DNA from: Phytopythium helicoides
Lineage: Eukaryota; Oomycota; Peronosporomycetes; Pythiales; Pythiaceae
DNA: 64,000 bases
Assembly: GCA_024867545.1 (NCBI GenBank)
Contig: JANFNE010000011.1
Span: 1,240,001 to 1,304,000, forward strand
Direction: 5' to 3'
Shown here: positions 10,097 through 20,824 of the stretch, piece after piece
Position numbering within the stretch: position 1 is the stretch's first letter
Layout of the letters: each line of letters starts with the position of its first letter
Position numbers and translations under genes: made by a program
The notes under the pieces: generated by a model
The model's database searches: none
What the model was told of the DNA's origin: nothing
Seen by the model: only the letters and a program-made list of their open reading frames with translations

Positions 10097-10669
10097 TTGT
10101 CGAGCAGCAAACTCGATTGGACGGTGACTACGAGATCGATTCAAGCGTTGCGTGCATAGTCTTCATGGATTTATTGGTGCGAGTTCAACCTATCGCTCGA
10201 GTCTACGAGATGAAAGTGTAGACGCAAGAGTGGATGGCTGCAAGAATACTTCAGGTAAAGCACTCAAGGTGATGTGATTCTCACTCACCTTGCGTTGGCG
10301 TGAAAATGAACGCGGTTGAGTGAAGCGTGGGGTTGTCGTTTTCAGTTTGGCATCAGTAGTTGACGAAGAACAGAATAAACCAGTACATAGAAGGCGCCAA
10401 AAAAGCAGGCCCAAAGCGCACTCGTACGCGGTCTTCCATCGAATGATACAATTGTCATAGCTTGTGGGCTACATCGCTCACCTAATGCGCAGGGACTTGA
10501 GCAACGTGTGTGTCACGGCGAGCGAGATGGTTCAGCCCGTTCGTAAAGATCGGTCCGGCGCGTGCCGAGGTGCACTCACTGTTCAGTGTACGACTCGCTC
10601 CAGCGTGATCAGAGCGGCTCGTTTGTGTCGTCATGGACTGGAAGTCTGACGCCACTCTCACTCTCTACG

Positions 10670-10698
10670 ATCGACTCTGATTGTTCATCGGAGTCGAT
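10670..10698. other. 12-bp inverted repeat with one wobble change (copy 2)
   Basis: Copy-2 counterpart of the hairpin at 4233-4261. The right arm carries one A-to-G change, which turns one A-U pair into a G-U wobble if the plus strand is transcribed, so the fold is kept. Confidence 0.75.
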
Positions 10699-11746
10699 AT
10701 GACCATGGGTGTGCGATGAAGCGAGTCATCACGAGCAAGCGGACTCGTCAACGTGTGTCTGCACAAGATGCTCGGGACGAACAATATATTCGAATCATTT
10801 GCTGCTTCAATGACGCAAGACGAGCTTGCGTGTAGGACGCAAATGGCGATGGTAAACGCGCTGACTAGAGATGACAAGTCTGGGTACCATCATGGCTCGT
10901 TCGACGACGTTGCAGTTGAGGTGAACTACGCGGAGATCGTAGTTTCGTCTCGTCGATCTGTAGGGTTTCCTAGCACAACATCCAGCACGGTGATCGCTGT
11001 GCCGTGTGCTCAAATCAAGGAGTGTGTTGGAGATTGACCCAGACAAACGAAGACCTAAAAATGACGGTGAGCAGCACCGTGCTAGGTGGTGTTGAGGGGC
11101 TCGGCGAGCCGGCAACCGAACTTCCATGCTCGATTCGCGATCATAATGTGTTTTTCTCTGACGAATTTGTTGAGTCAAATTGGTAGCGCATTTTGCCCTC
11201 AGCAAGAGCAATCTATTCGTTGGATGTGTTGGATGTGTGAAGGATACACGAGCAAGTAGACCAATAACAGCATGAGAGAATGAGTATTGTAACGAGTTTT
11301 GGGCGACATCAGCAACAACGCGAGCAACATCGATATAAATGGCAGCACTACCAGAAGCTAACACTTGTTGGGGAAGAAAGCAGTTCTTCTGCGGTTTCAC
11401 GAATGCGAGAGGCTCTCCAATGGTATTTCGTCGACTCCAACGAGAACTTCTTAATGAGTCGGATGCCAGCATGCGTGGAGGCTTGGTGGCGGACATCGAC
11501 ATCACTGAGACCAGTATGTGTCGGATCACTTTTTGTGTAAATATTTGGAGCATGTAGCACTTGATGCTCGTTTTCCTACAACTGACAAAACAAGTACCAT
11601 AGACTACTGTAGTACAGTCGATGGATCACAAGACAAAGCGTTTACCCTCGAAGTACGCTATGTCGTTGCAGAAGGAAGGTTTACAGAAACCAGCAAGATC
11701 CGTGCTACTTTCCGGTGCACAAGTTGCGAAAAAGACTGGTCTATCT

Positions 11747-11778
11747 GTTTGTTTGTTTGTTTGTTTGTTTGTTTGTTG
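11747..11778. repeat. GTTT tetranucleotide microsatellite (copy 2)
   Basis: Seven GTTT units plus a partial unit, just 3' of the intact DONSON gene; identical in length to the copy-1 array. Confidence 0.9.
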
Positions 11779-11827
11779 TTAGTTTTTTTTTGTGGAGCTG
11801 TGGGTGTAATTGTTGCCAAGAGTCCCA

Positions 11828-14124
11828 TCACCCAACTACTCGTGGACCTCCAATCGGTCTTCCACTTGTCTCGACGGTCACGGTTGCCGTGCCAAGTCTT
11901 CCCCGAGCAGAACTCACCACTGTAACGCTGTCGATCCGACGCTTGGTGAACTCGAGAGCAAGCGTGCGTTGTTCTCGTTCTGCCATCGTCAATCCTGGAG
12001 AGACTGACACACCAAACGCTCTCCTACCAGCGAGAGCCAGCGCATTCAACCGCTCCGATCCAGGAACAGGATCCATATACACCTTCATCACAACCGACTT
12101 TTCATCACGCAAAGGGATGGAAGTATGCTCCTCCTTGTCACTCGACCTGTCTGCGATGGATTGTTGAAGAACTCCTAGAATCGTGTCAATAGACTCGGGG
12201 AAACAGAATCCAGTGACCTCAGACCTGTAGACATACACATTTGCACACAGCAGGATTTGGTCAACCCTAGACTGTCGCGCTTTATGACTGAACAGCCAAA
12301 CAAACGGTTCACAACAATGTACCTGAACATCGGCATGGGTCTCGTGCTTACGGCAGTGGTATTGACAATGTTTGCTCCTTCTGTGGTCGCTGAGTCGCTC
12401 GTCGGAGCAGAAGAGCCATGACTAACTCGTCCAGAAGACGCGACGCTCAACGTCCGTATCGTCCCGTGCTCAAACGGGTGCAGAGCGAATAGCTCTGGGA
12501 CGTCTTGGTTGGATAGTGCTGTGCATTGCTCTCACAAAAGTTAGAATCGCAGTGTTGTTGCCTCCGATCAGCGGACGCCGTCACCTACGTTTGCGGTTGA
12601 TCAAAAATTCGTAGAGTCCGTGTACTGCCTCGTGGCCTTGGAAAAGAAGCAGCGAGTCTGGTCCATGCACTGCTGGAGCTGCTGAAGGAACTCCCGGTCC
12701 TCTTGACTGTTGTCCGGTCTTCAACGCCCCGAGCTCTTCTTCAAGTAGATGGAACTCTCCAGCGTCGCGCTTTGTGTTTTGGACGCTGCTGTATGGAGTT
12801 GAGTACTCGATGTTGAGTCGAAGCAGTGCTTTTCGGACTCTTGACGTTGACTGGGTGACGGCAGCGCACACAGTATATCCAGACGACCGAGGAGTGGCGC
12901 CAACCCCATTGCTGCTGGTCGAATCGTCATGGTGGTCGTCGTTTGCTCGAACTTCTTGTTCGCAAAGGTCTGTGATAGTATCAATTGGTGTCTTCCCTTG
13001 GCCAAGTTTTTGGTAAAAGCACACAATAAACTCATTTGAACGGACATAGAAAGAGGAGCACTCTTCGGTTGGCAATGGGTACTTGCGGAACCGGTAATAC
13101 AAGTCTCGGAATGCTTGCTTCCACGTACCCAGCCGTGCTTCATAAAATGCTTGTTCTTCTTTAATGAGCTCGCTCTTTGATGAAAAGGCAATGGCATCAC
13201 TTTTGGTTGTGGAAGTAATGCGGTTAAATGTGATGGATGCTGGCAAAGGCGAAGCAGGGTGAGTGAAGTAGTGAAGCGCGCGATGCCATTGCGCTTCTGG
13301 CTAATGAAATTTGTAGGCAATACAAGATTAATTTCAATATTATGCAAACGAGAACGTCAAGAAGGCTTCACTCACCAATTCGGATGATACTGGGTTTGGA
13401 CGTCGATCGAGAAAACCTTCCAACGCTATTTTCCTTGTCCTCGAACTATAGCAACGCGAGCGATTAGTGACCAAACTGAACGAGCCTCGGTACCTCCTCT
13501 TATGAGACCACGCACTTTGGCCGAAGGAACGGAATCGGAAACGCAGTATGAATAATCACTCTCGCCTTCGGGACGAGGTCAACTGGAAGCGCAGTGACCT
13601 GCAAGGATCCAGTGAGTTTCAGCACCAGCGGCAAAAACTCGCTGCCTCCTACCTGGAAGGACGTCGGCACGCTACTTTGACTACCCTGCGCGAGTCGGAG
13701 GCGCTTCCGTTGCAAATTCTGCGACGAGTACACTGAGCTGAGTCTCGATAACGCCGAGACGCCTGCAGCTGCCGGACGCGTTGAAGTAGCTAGAGGTTCA
13801 TTCACGCCCTTCTCCTCTTGCTCCGTCCCTTGAATTCCACCAGATCGCAGGTCTTCCAGCTCTCCAGCTGCTTGTGGCGCTTCAACTCGCTGCCCACCGT
13901 CCTGCTGCTCCTGCTCCGCCGTTTGATCTCGCACGCTGGCCACAGTCGCGTCGGCGCTCGTCTGGAGCTTCGCAGCCTTCCGCCGTTGCTGCTTGCCGCC
14001 CAAGCGTCAGCCGCCACCCCATCGACCTCCGCCACCAGTTAACACAGCCGCCACCGACCCGTAGCTCCCTGGGCAGCAGCCGCTTGAGCTTCTTGGGGGC
14101 GCCATCTCCTCCGCCTGCCTGCAT
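11828..14124 (-). CDS. DONSON: DONSON-like replication-fork protein (5 exons)
   Basis: Exons on the minus strand: 14124-14059, 13988-13516, 13199-12589, 12518-12323 and 12224-11828; all joins close in frame and give 580 residues. The start is an ATG (residues MQAGGGDG); the second exon alone has no ATG. Family features: the strand before the second intron (ARVIIHTAFPIPFL), the central WKQAFRDLYYRFRK and SSFYVRSNEFIVCF blocks, VRKALLRLNIEYSTPYS, LYEFLINRK, ELFALHPFEHGT and the C-terminal EVTGFCFPESIDTIL. These match conserved blocks of DONSON, a nuclear protein that helps load the CMG helicase and stabilises replication forks in animals. The intron 13200-13515 is the least certain join. Roughly the 3' half (11,828-12,871) lies inside tandem repeat copy 2 and is duplicated as a fragment at 5391-6434. 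It is transcribed divergently from the rhodanese gene with 135 bp between start codons. Confidence 0.85.
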
Positions 14125-14165
14125 GGCAACTGTCCGACTGATGCGAATGCGTTTCTGCAGGTGTT

Positions 14166-14192
14166 TACCCCGACTCTGAGTACACCGGGGTA
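14166..14192. promoter_or_regulatory. Inverted repeat in the DONSON / rhodanese divergent promoter
   Basis: TACCCCG (14166-14172) and CGGGGTA (14186-14192) form an inverted repeat with a 13-nt spacer, inside the 135-bp gap between two divergent start codons. It could be a dimeric regulator site; this is inference only. Confidence 0.3.
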
Positions 14193-14259
14193 TGCTATGT
14201 AAGAGGTATGCAGTGCGTCAACCCATTGCGCGCATTTTCAACAGCTCCAAGCGCCGAGA

Positions 14260-15568
14260 ATGACTGGCGAGGGCCACTTCGTGATCCTGTTCTACAAGTA
14301 TGCCGAGGTGGCGAGCCCTGCGGAGGTCAAGAACGCCCAGCAGGCGCTCTGCCAGCGCCTGGGGCTGGTCGGCCGCATCCTGATCAGCGAGGAGGGCATC
14401 AACGCGACGCTCTCGAGCGCCTCGCGCGCCGCCATCGACGAGTATATCGCGGCGCTGTGCGCCAGCGACGTGTTCCAGATGAAGCCAGAGGACTTCAAGC
14501 ACAGCTTCCACCCGCTGGCCTCGCCCCCGTTCGTCGGGCTCATCATCAAGCACGTCAAGGAGATTGTCTCCACCGGCGGAGTCGTCGCGCGGCCGGACAT
14601 GACGGCCTCGGATGACGCGCGCGGATACCTCACGCCGCAGCAGTTCCACGAGGCCATGCGCGAGGCCATCGCAAACAAGGACTCGCACGTTGTGCTCGAT
14701 GTGCGCGCGCACAAGGAGTTCCTCGTCGGACACTTTGAGGATGCGGTTGACCCAGAGGTCAAGAACTTCTCCGAGTACTACACATTCCTGCAGCGCCGCG
14801 TGGAGGAGATGAAGGGCAAGAAGGTGCTCATGTACTGCACGGGCGGTATTCGCTGCGAGAAGGCATCCAACTTCCTGCGCAGCCAGGGCGTCGAGGACGT
14901 GCACCACCTCAAGGGCGGTATCCACAAGTACCTCGAGGCTTACGAGGACGGCGGGTTCTTCAAGGGCAAGAACTTTGTGTTCGACAAGCGGTAAGACATC
15001 TATGCACTGCCGATACCCGACGCATGTTTACAGGTGACTGACCGTATATCATTTCATATTGATCGCTCCATCCAGTGTGCTGATGGCGTCGCAGAACGCC
15101 GACGTCGTGGGCAAGTGCATCGAGTGCCAGGAACCGTACGACGAATTCAGTGGGCGTAAGGTCTGCTCGGTGTGCCGCGACCTGGTGCTCGTGTGCGACT
15201 CGTGCTACTACGCTCGCCATGGTGAGATCCACTGCACGGACCACCAGTACCTCAAGTCATGCTACGTGACTTTCCTGCAGTACCTGCCGCGCGAGCAGCT
15301 AGTCTCTCAGCAGCGGGAGCTCGAAGCCATTTTGGCCAAGCTGCTGCAAGACAAGGGGGCCAAGAACAAGCGCCGCACGATCCGCAACCAGCTCGCCAAG
15401 GTCGAGGCGCGCATCGCCGCAGTTGACGCGGATCCCGAGGCTGCGCGCGCGCTGCTGGAGCTGGAGCCTCGTCCCATCCACTGCCGCACGTGCGGCCAGG
15501 CCGAGTGCATGGGCAAGTGCTGGGGCTTCTGGAGCGACCAGGAGCTGGCCCCACCCGTGCGCGCCTAG
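14260..15568 (+). CDS. TrhO/TSTD2-type rhodanese-domain protein (probable tRNA uridine hydroxylase family)
   Basis: Two exons, 14260-14990 and 15076-15568, joined at a GTAAG...CCAG intron of 85 nt; 407 residues. The N-terminal third (HFVILFYKYAEV..., LISEEGINATL) is the acylphosphatase-like domain of the UPF0176/TrhO family. The rhodanese domain follows, with VVLDVRAHKEF and the active-site loop YCTGGIRCEKAS (Cys about residue 193). The second exon adds Cys pairs (CIECQ, CSVC, CDSC) typical of the C-terminal zinc-binding part, and a further CRTC...CMGKC near the end. Bacterial TrhO makes 5-hydroxyuridine at position 34 of some tRNAs; human TSTD2 is the animal relative. The eukaryotic reaction has not been settled, so the activity is inferred from family. 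Shares a short divergent promoter with DONSON. Confidence 0.88.
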
Positions 15569-15677
15569 GGTCCACATGATGACACATGGCTACACTTGTG
15601 TAGCCATTGAATACACTAGTTTGACTCCCAGGGAGTCAGTTTCCCTTTGCCACGTTGAAGCTGCCGTCAGTGCGGAT

Positions 15678-17541
15678 ATGGCGGGAAAGTGCAGGAAGCG
15701 GAAGCGCGCGGCCGCTGCGTCGCCGCCGCGCGACTTGGCGGCCAAGAAGCGGCACGTGCGGGAGCTGGCGATGGCTGGGCGGTGGCAGGAGGTGGGAGGG
15801 GCGGCGCTGCGTCGAGGGTTGGGGCTCGGGCTCACGCGGCGGCGCAGATCCAGCGGCGCTACGGGGGGAAGATGGTGGCGCGCGGCAAGGCCTGTGAGCT
15901 CCGGCGCTGCTGCGAGTTGTGTGGTGTGGGGATAGGGTTTCACAGGGTGGAGTGCTGCAGATGCGGAGAAGCAGCGAGCCAAGCACACGCCGCAGTCGCT
16001 CGCACGCGACGTGCTGCTGAAGAATGGGTACACTCTAGGGAATACTGTCGAGCAGCCACCTGCTGCGGCTAAAAGCCCTCCGCAGCGAAGCGGGGGCGTA
16101 CTAGAGAGCTGCAACGCAGTGATAAACTGCTGCTCGCCAGAGCAACTGACTAGTAATCAGAGAGATATGATCGAGCGCCGCCGGAAAGAGGCTCTCGAGC
16201 GACGTCGCAGAAAAGAGGTCCTAGCGGCTTGTGCGGCCTTGGCTTCAGACGAATCACAGGTGAGCAACCTCAGGGCTGATGGACGCAATCTGTTCGTCCT
16301 TACGCTTACTCAAATACTGGGTAGATACATAGGCAAAATGACCAGCCAAGTTGGCAGTTGCTTGCTCCGCGACCAGCCTCAGTTCCACATCGGAAAGATT
16401 TGCAGAAGTGTTGTCCTCCACCTGCCGAACAACCCAACGAAGATCGTGAAATCGATGACAGCAACCAAGTCGAGTGCGCGCACAACTACCTCGTCAGCAC
16501 AGCGGGGATGCCTGGGTTGACGATAGCAGAACACTACGTGGCCGAAGTCGAGTTCACCAGCGTGTACGCCATTGAGAATGAACCCATGCTGGAGGCTACA
16601 GGGGGCTCTGTAATTCCTCCAGCCAATACTGTCACCACAGCGAAAAGACAAGATCTTCAGCGACAGGTGAGCGACCATTAGGCTTGTCTGATCAGCATCG
16701 TGTCTCAAAGTTGCATGCTCAAGAAAACTCGAAGGCACCGGATCTCGATATCCCAAGAACTAGCTGCTGCAGCTGACATTGTCATATGGGAGCAAGATCA
16801 AGAAAAGCCTGGTATGACAATTTGCTCAGTTGGTCGACATACAGTTGATCTGGAAACTCATGGCGTTATCAGTAGCAGTTGGAGTTGTCGTAGACGAGAC
16901 CGCTGCGCCTCAGCAACTATCGGAACTGATCGAAGATGATTTTGAACTTGAGCTACCTCGATTCACGCTGCTTTCCACGCCTGAAGAGCCTGCAACGATC
17001 GATTTACCAGATCAAAGTGCTGTTCGTACCGAGGAAACAACACCTCAACCAGGCTCAAATCGTTCTCCAGCCCATGATGCTCGACGAGCAATACCAGCAG
17101 ACCCGCAAACCCAGCTCCACGAGCGAACACAACAAAGTGGTAAAGGTCTTTAATTTATCTTGTCTCTGATTGTAGCCTCGATGGGTCTCCTAACGCGAAC
17201 CTGCTCTCACTGGCGCAGCTGAATCCACCCATGCGCCAACGCAAGTCCCGATCTGGACTACGAGAGGCGCTGTGCCCAGCCATAGCGATACTGATCAGAC
17301 AGCAGTTGGCTCTCGTAATAGGGCAGCGCCGCGTCAGAATGTCAGCGAGGCGGCAGCGGAGGAGACGATAGCGTACGTAATGTGACAGTGTAACGAGCTT
17401 CGATGAAAAAGAACTGGGGAGTGCGAGCGTTCGACTAACATGATACTTCATTGTGAACGCCCGCGCAGCACTGAGAAGCTCTTGCTCGATGATGTACTTG
17501 ACATGGCGGTGCTGCAGTTCGTCGACATGATCCTGTCGTAA
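15678..17541 (+). CDS. Multi-exon protein of unknown function with a SMARCAL1-like basic helix
   Basis: Not recognised as a known family. Exons that join in frame: 15678-15791, 15848-15893 (donor GTGAGC), 15961-16259 and 16406-16666; then one or more exons that could not be resolved, ending at 17139; then 17219-17372 and 17469-17541 (stop TAA). The N-terminus is very basic (MAGKCRKRKR, AAKKRHVREL). Exon 3 encodes LTSNQRDMIERRRKEALERR, which resembles the RPA32-binding helix of SMARCAL1 and similar repair proteins (LTxxQRxxIExNRxxALxRR). The middle is acidic and Ser/Thr/Pro-rich, and the protein ends in a hydrophobic/acidic helix (EKLLLDDVLDMAVLQFVDM). The stretch between 16667 and about 16880 needs transcript data. 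Lies tandem to the rhodanese gene and ends 142 bp before the convergent myotubularin gene. Confidence 0.5.
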
Positions 17542-17683
17542 GCCGACACTGATAATGCAGCCGGAAACTCATCAGAGAGACCTTTTAGCGACCATCGGGT
17601 TTCTTCTCCATGGAGCGAGAAGATGCGAGACGCAAACACGTGTTGACAACGAGGGCAACGCAGATGTGGTTGGTCACGAGTGC

Positions 17684-20605
17684 TCACTCGTATTTGCGGC
17701 AGACGGGGTCTGCATACACGAGGTGGTTTTCCCACATTACCAAGTCATCCTCCTCCGAGGAGAACGGCAGCACCAGTCCGATGCTGTTGAAGTTCTTGGC
17801 GCTGTCGTACTCGATATTCACGTATGCGTCCTTGTCAGCGAGCAGCGCAGCCCACAGGCTCCGCGTGGGGACGTTTGCTTCCCGTTGCTTACGCTCGCGA
17901 TCGTTGTTGTAGAGGAAGGTGCCGTAGCGACCGCTGAACACGTGCTCGTACAACTCCCCGAGAAGGGCTTCGTTGAATTCGAAGGCCCATGGCTGTTGTC
18001 GCCAAATTTGCCACAGTGCATCAAGGAACTGCACAAAAACTGGCGACTGCTCCTCGATCTCCTGTTGCCCCGGGCCTTCTCCTTGTCCGTATCGAGCTCG
18101 GAACATGTGTCCAAACGAGCACCACTCCTTCTCGATGAGAAGCAGCATACCCCGCAACGTCCGGTAGAACGGGTCGAGCAGCAACTGGACGATTGCCGAG
18201 AGCTGAGCCGTGCGATCCCACCCGTCGCTACAGTGAATCATGACTGATTCGCCTTGGCACAAACAGCGGCAAATTTCTTGCGCACTTCCGAGGATCCTTG
18301 ACACGTGGAGAAACCAAAACGTGTTGCGAAGCTGAAACAGCCACTCGTCACTGTAACGCTCCTGACCAGGCTGACACACCATCGACAGCGAAGCATATGA
18401 CGAGCGCACCGCGTGGATGTTTGCGATGTCACAGAAATGCAGCTCCGTGTTCGGGTAGTTCCGCGGGTCTTCAGTGCCCTTGCCTTGCGCCGCATTGGCG
18501 GTTGCTGCCATTTGGCTCCGCGCATCAAAGAAGTGGAAACGCGAGTCTCCGTAAAGGTACTCCCCACCCGTGGCTCGCTGAAGTGCTGCGACGAGCTTCT
18601 GGTCAGCTTCAACCACATACCCGCTCAGACCCGCAGAGGGCTGTGCACAGCGACAAACTAGAGCCCCGTTGTGCGGGTGTCTCCAAACGACGGCGGGGAT
18701 GCGACTCGCACTTCGATACGCGCTCAGCTCGCGAAGGTCCTCGTCGTCCAGTTCAGATGGCACCACAAACACGTCTGGGTACGAAGGGAACAGTGTGTAG
18801 TCCGAGTTGTCGTACAACCTCATCCAGCTTTCTTCATCCAGTAGCCGCAGCCGCCGATAGTCGTCTTCAGCATTATAGAAAGGATCCGTCGGAGTCTCCA
18901 GCGTTCCACCACCCCCATACTCATCGCTACGACCTTCGCGCTGTTTCTCCACGACAGCTTGGTAATGATCGTGAGCAAAGGTATAGTGAGCAGCACTGGC
19001 GTACAGTTCCCATATGCAAGTCAGGAACTGAGAGCAAGTCCGCTCGTCTTGGAACGCAATGCTTGCACGAAGCAAGTGTTTGCATTCTAAGCTCGCAACG
19101 TGAGCAGCAGTCGTCGAACTTTCCGCTGTTGCTAGGGATGCGACCGGGATTTCCATCGCATCCTTCGTACTTTGCGACATCCAGATGACGCGGTAGTTGG
19201 TTAGCACGAGTGTCCCGTCGATGCTGAAATGAGGTGCCGTGCCAAGTACCATCTCCCCCACAAGGTTTGTCACTTGACCCACTCCACGCACTGCACCTTT
19301 AACTGCGTGAGTACCGAGCCCAAGCATACCCATTCCAAGACCTTTGGCGAAGCCAAAAACACCACCACTTGCACCGCCCTGGTACGTTTTGTTCACCAAT
19401 CCCGCCGCACCTTTCAGGAACGCACTCCCAACACTTGTCGACGCACGAAAGAGCCCACGGCCAATCGATCTGGTAGGGTGAGAGTGATCCCGTGCGAAGG
19501 CGTTTCCAGTTTGTACCTTGTGACCGGCAGCGCCTAGAGTAGCGTACGATCGAGGAGGGGGCCGACCAGCGCCAACACAGCCATCCTCATCAAACTCATT
19601 CGACCCATACACAGCGCCATCGTCGGATGATGATGATGACACCATGAATTCAGCTTGGTCACCGCCTCCGGCGCCGCCTGGAGATTCTTCTTGCTTGTAG
19701 AAAATGATATACGCAGCATTTTCTACTCGCATCCGCACCACTTCACCGCTCACTGGATAGATACTTCCGATCAGCGGCTGGGTTTCATCTGCCGGCATTC
19801 TCAGACCAAACGAGGTCGGTGTGAGCCGGCCTCCTAGATTCAGCGGACTGCTTTCACTTGCCGGTATCCACCGGGCGGTAGGAGGCGTGGAGGAGACACT
19901 CTCGTTGCAGCTTTTGTCGGGGCTGTAGAAGGAGCTGTTGCGTTCTACGAGGTCGTAGCCGTTGTAGCTGCCACAAGTCGGCAGCGCCGCCGTCGGCGCG
20001 AAGCGGAAGGCCTCGTGCTCATAAATCGGGTAAAAAGTAGTCGGCGTGCCTCCCGTGCTGCCCGTGCCGCCGCCAGCCGATATGACGTCCGCCATCGAGA
20101 CGTTGTCGTAGTCGCCCAGGTCCGAGAAGCTGCTCGAGAACTTCCTCGTGGCGCTGTTGGGGTCGGCGCTGCTGCTGCTGCCCCCGCCGACGCTTGATGG
20201 TCCGGCGAGGGTCGTGTCCGTCTCAAAGTCCAGGTCGATGGCGAGCTTGAAGCGGTCGTTCGCGTCGTCGTCCGCGGCGGCCCGCGCGATCTGCACGGGC
20301 GCGCCGCCCTCTGCCCTCCCGCCGCGCGCCTTGGCCTCCTCGTCCGTCGACCGCGCGCCCTCGTCGTCCGAGTCCGACTCGGTCGCGGGCGACGTCGACG
20401 CGCTCGACTGCGCGTTGCGCTTGCGCGCCTTGGCGCCCGCGCGCGCCGCCGGGAACCCGCGAGACGACCCGTTGCTGCTGGACGACGTGGGCGACGCCGA
20501 CTCCTCCTGGTGGTGGAACATGACGCGCGCGAACTCGGCCTCGTCGTCCACCGCCGCCGCGTCTCGAGCGCCCGCCTCACCCACCCGCGCGGCCGCGCCG
20601 AGCAT
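17684..20605 (-). CDS. Myotubularin-family phosphoinositide 3-phosphatase
   Basis: Single-exon gene, 973 residues, starting at an ATG. The first 250 or so residues are low-complexity, Ala/Ser/Asp-rich and probably disordered. A PH-GRAM domain is indicated around residues 455-480 (FSIDGTLVLTNYRVIW). The catalytic domain carries the intact CX5R signature HCSDGWDRTAQ with Cys near residue 790, preceded by typical VWRHP and WLFHVSR-like blocks. Active myotubularins remove the 3-phosphate from PI3P and PI(3,5)P2 on endosomal membranes; because the Cys, Asp and Arg are present this should be an active enzyme and not a pseudophosphatase. No FYVE or coiled-coil tail is seen; the protein ends shortly after the phosphatase domain. 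It is the most downstream of three minus-strand genes spaced 140-220 bp apart. Confidence 0.93.
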   Translation of the reverse strand: MLGAAARVGEAGARDAAAVDDEAEFARVMFHHQEESASPTSSSSNGSSRGFPAARAGAKARKRNAQSSASTSPATESDSDDEGARSTDEEAKARGGRAEGGAPVQIARAAADDDANDRFKLAIDLDFETDTTLAGPSSVGGGSSSSADPNSATRKFSSSFSDLGDYDNVSMADVISAGGGTGSTGGTPTTFYPIYEHEAFRFAPTAALPTCGSYNGYDLVERNSSFYSPDKSCNESVSSTPPTARWIPASESSPLNLGGRLTPTSFGLRMPADETQPLIGSIYPVSGEVVRMRVENAAYIIFYKQEESPGGAGGGDQAEFMVSSSSSDDGAVYGSNEFDEDGCVGAGRPPPRSYATLGAAGHKVQTGNAFARDHSHPTRSIGRGLFRASTSVGSAFLKGAAGLVNKTYQGGASGGVFGFAKGLGMGMLGLGTHAVKGAVRGVGQVTNLVGEMVLGTAPHFSIDGTLVLTNYRVIWMSQSTKDAMEIPVASLATAESSTTAAHVASLECKHLLRASIAFQDERTCSQFLTCIWELYASAAHYTFAHDHYQAVVEKQREGRSDEYGGGGTLETPTDPFYNAEDDYRRLRLLDEESWMRLYDNSDYTLFPSYPDVFVVPSELDDEDLRELSAYRSASRIPAVVWRHPHNGALVCRCAQPSAGLSGYVVEADQKLVAALQRATGGEYLYGDSRFHFFDARSQMAATANAAQGKGTEDPRNYPNTELHFCDIANIHAVRSSYASLSMVCQPGQERYSDEWLFQLRNTFWFLHVSRILGSAQEICRCLCQGESVMIHCSDGWDRTAQLSAIVQLLLDPFYRTLRGMLLLIEKEWCSFGHMFRARYGQGEGPGQQEIEEQSPVFVQFLDALWQIWRQQPWAFEFNEALLGELYEHVFSGRYGTFLYNNDRERKQREANVPTRSLWAALLADKDAYVNIEYDSAKNFNSIGLVLPFSSEEDDLVMWENHLVYADPVCRKYE

Positions 20606-20824
20606 CGTCCAGTCGGCACCTGGAGCGCTCGCCGCCTGTCGCCTGCCTAAATGCGGCCCTTGCCTTCTTTCACGAGTGGGGCAAGAACATTCACGCCCAA
20701 AGAGAGGGGGAGCGAGGAGTGATGGTCCAGTGGGGTTTCGCCCTCGTCGGAGGGCGTTGGAGGGCGTTGGCGGGTGTGTGACACGCGTTATCAGGTCGTG
20801 TTGAAGCTGCTATGGGTACCCTAC

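Larger units (their letters stand above)
6435..12871. repeat. Tandem repeat unit, copy 2 (about 6.44 kb)
   Basis: Direct head-to-tail copy of the preceding unit, differing by scattered single bases and one divergent tract of about 110 bp in the NTPase gene. Identity to copy 1 ends near 12,865-12,871, inside a DONSON exon, after which unique DONSON sequence continues. At that point both the junction and the intact gene contain a short similar stretch (acagt), compatible with microhomology at the breakpoint. The GTTT microsatellite inside the unit has the same number of units in both copies, which argues for a recent duplication or for homogenisation. Confidence 0.95.

Noticed and set aside
1..12871. 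Possibility that the repeat unit is an intact DNA transposon
   Set aside because: No terminal inverted repeats at the unit ends; one end lies inside a DONSON exon, which fits a tandem segmental duplication better than transposition.
16011..16520. Reading the unknown gene straight through the intron at 16260-16405
   Set aside because: The frame after 16260 has no likeness to the rest and a strong GTGAGC donor is present; splicing to 16406 restores an acidic frame of 87 codons.
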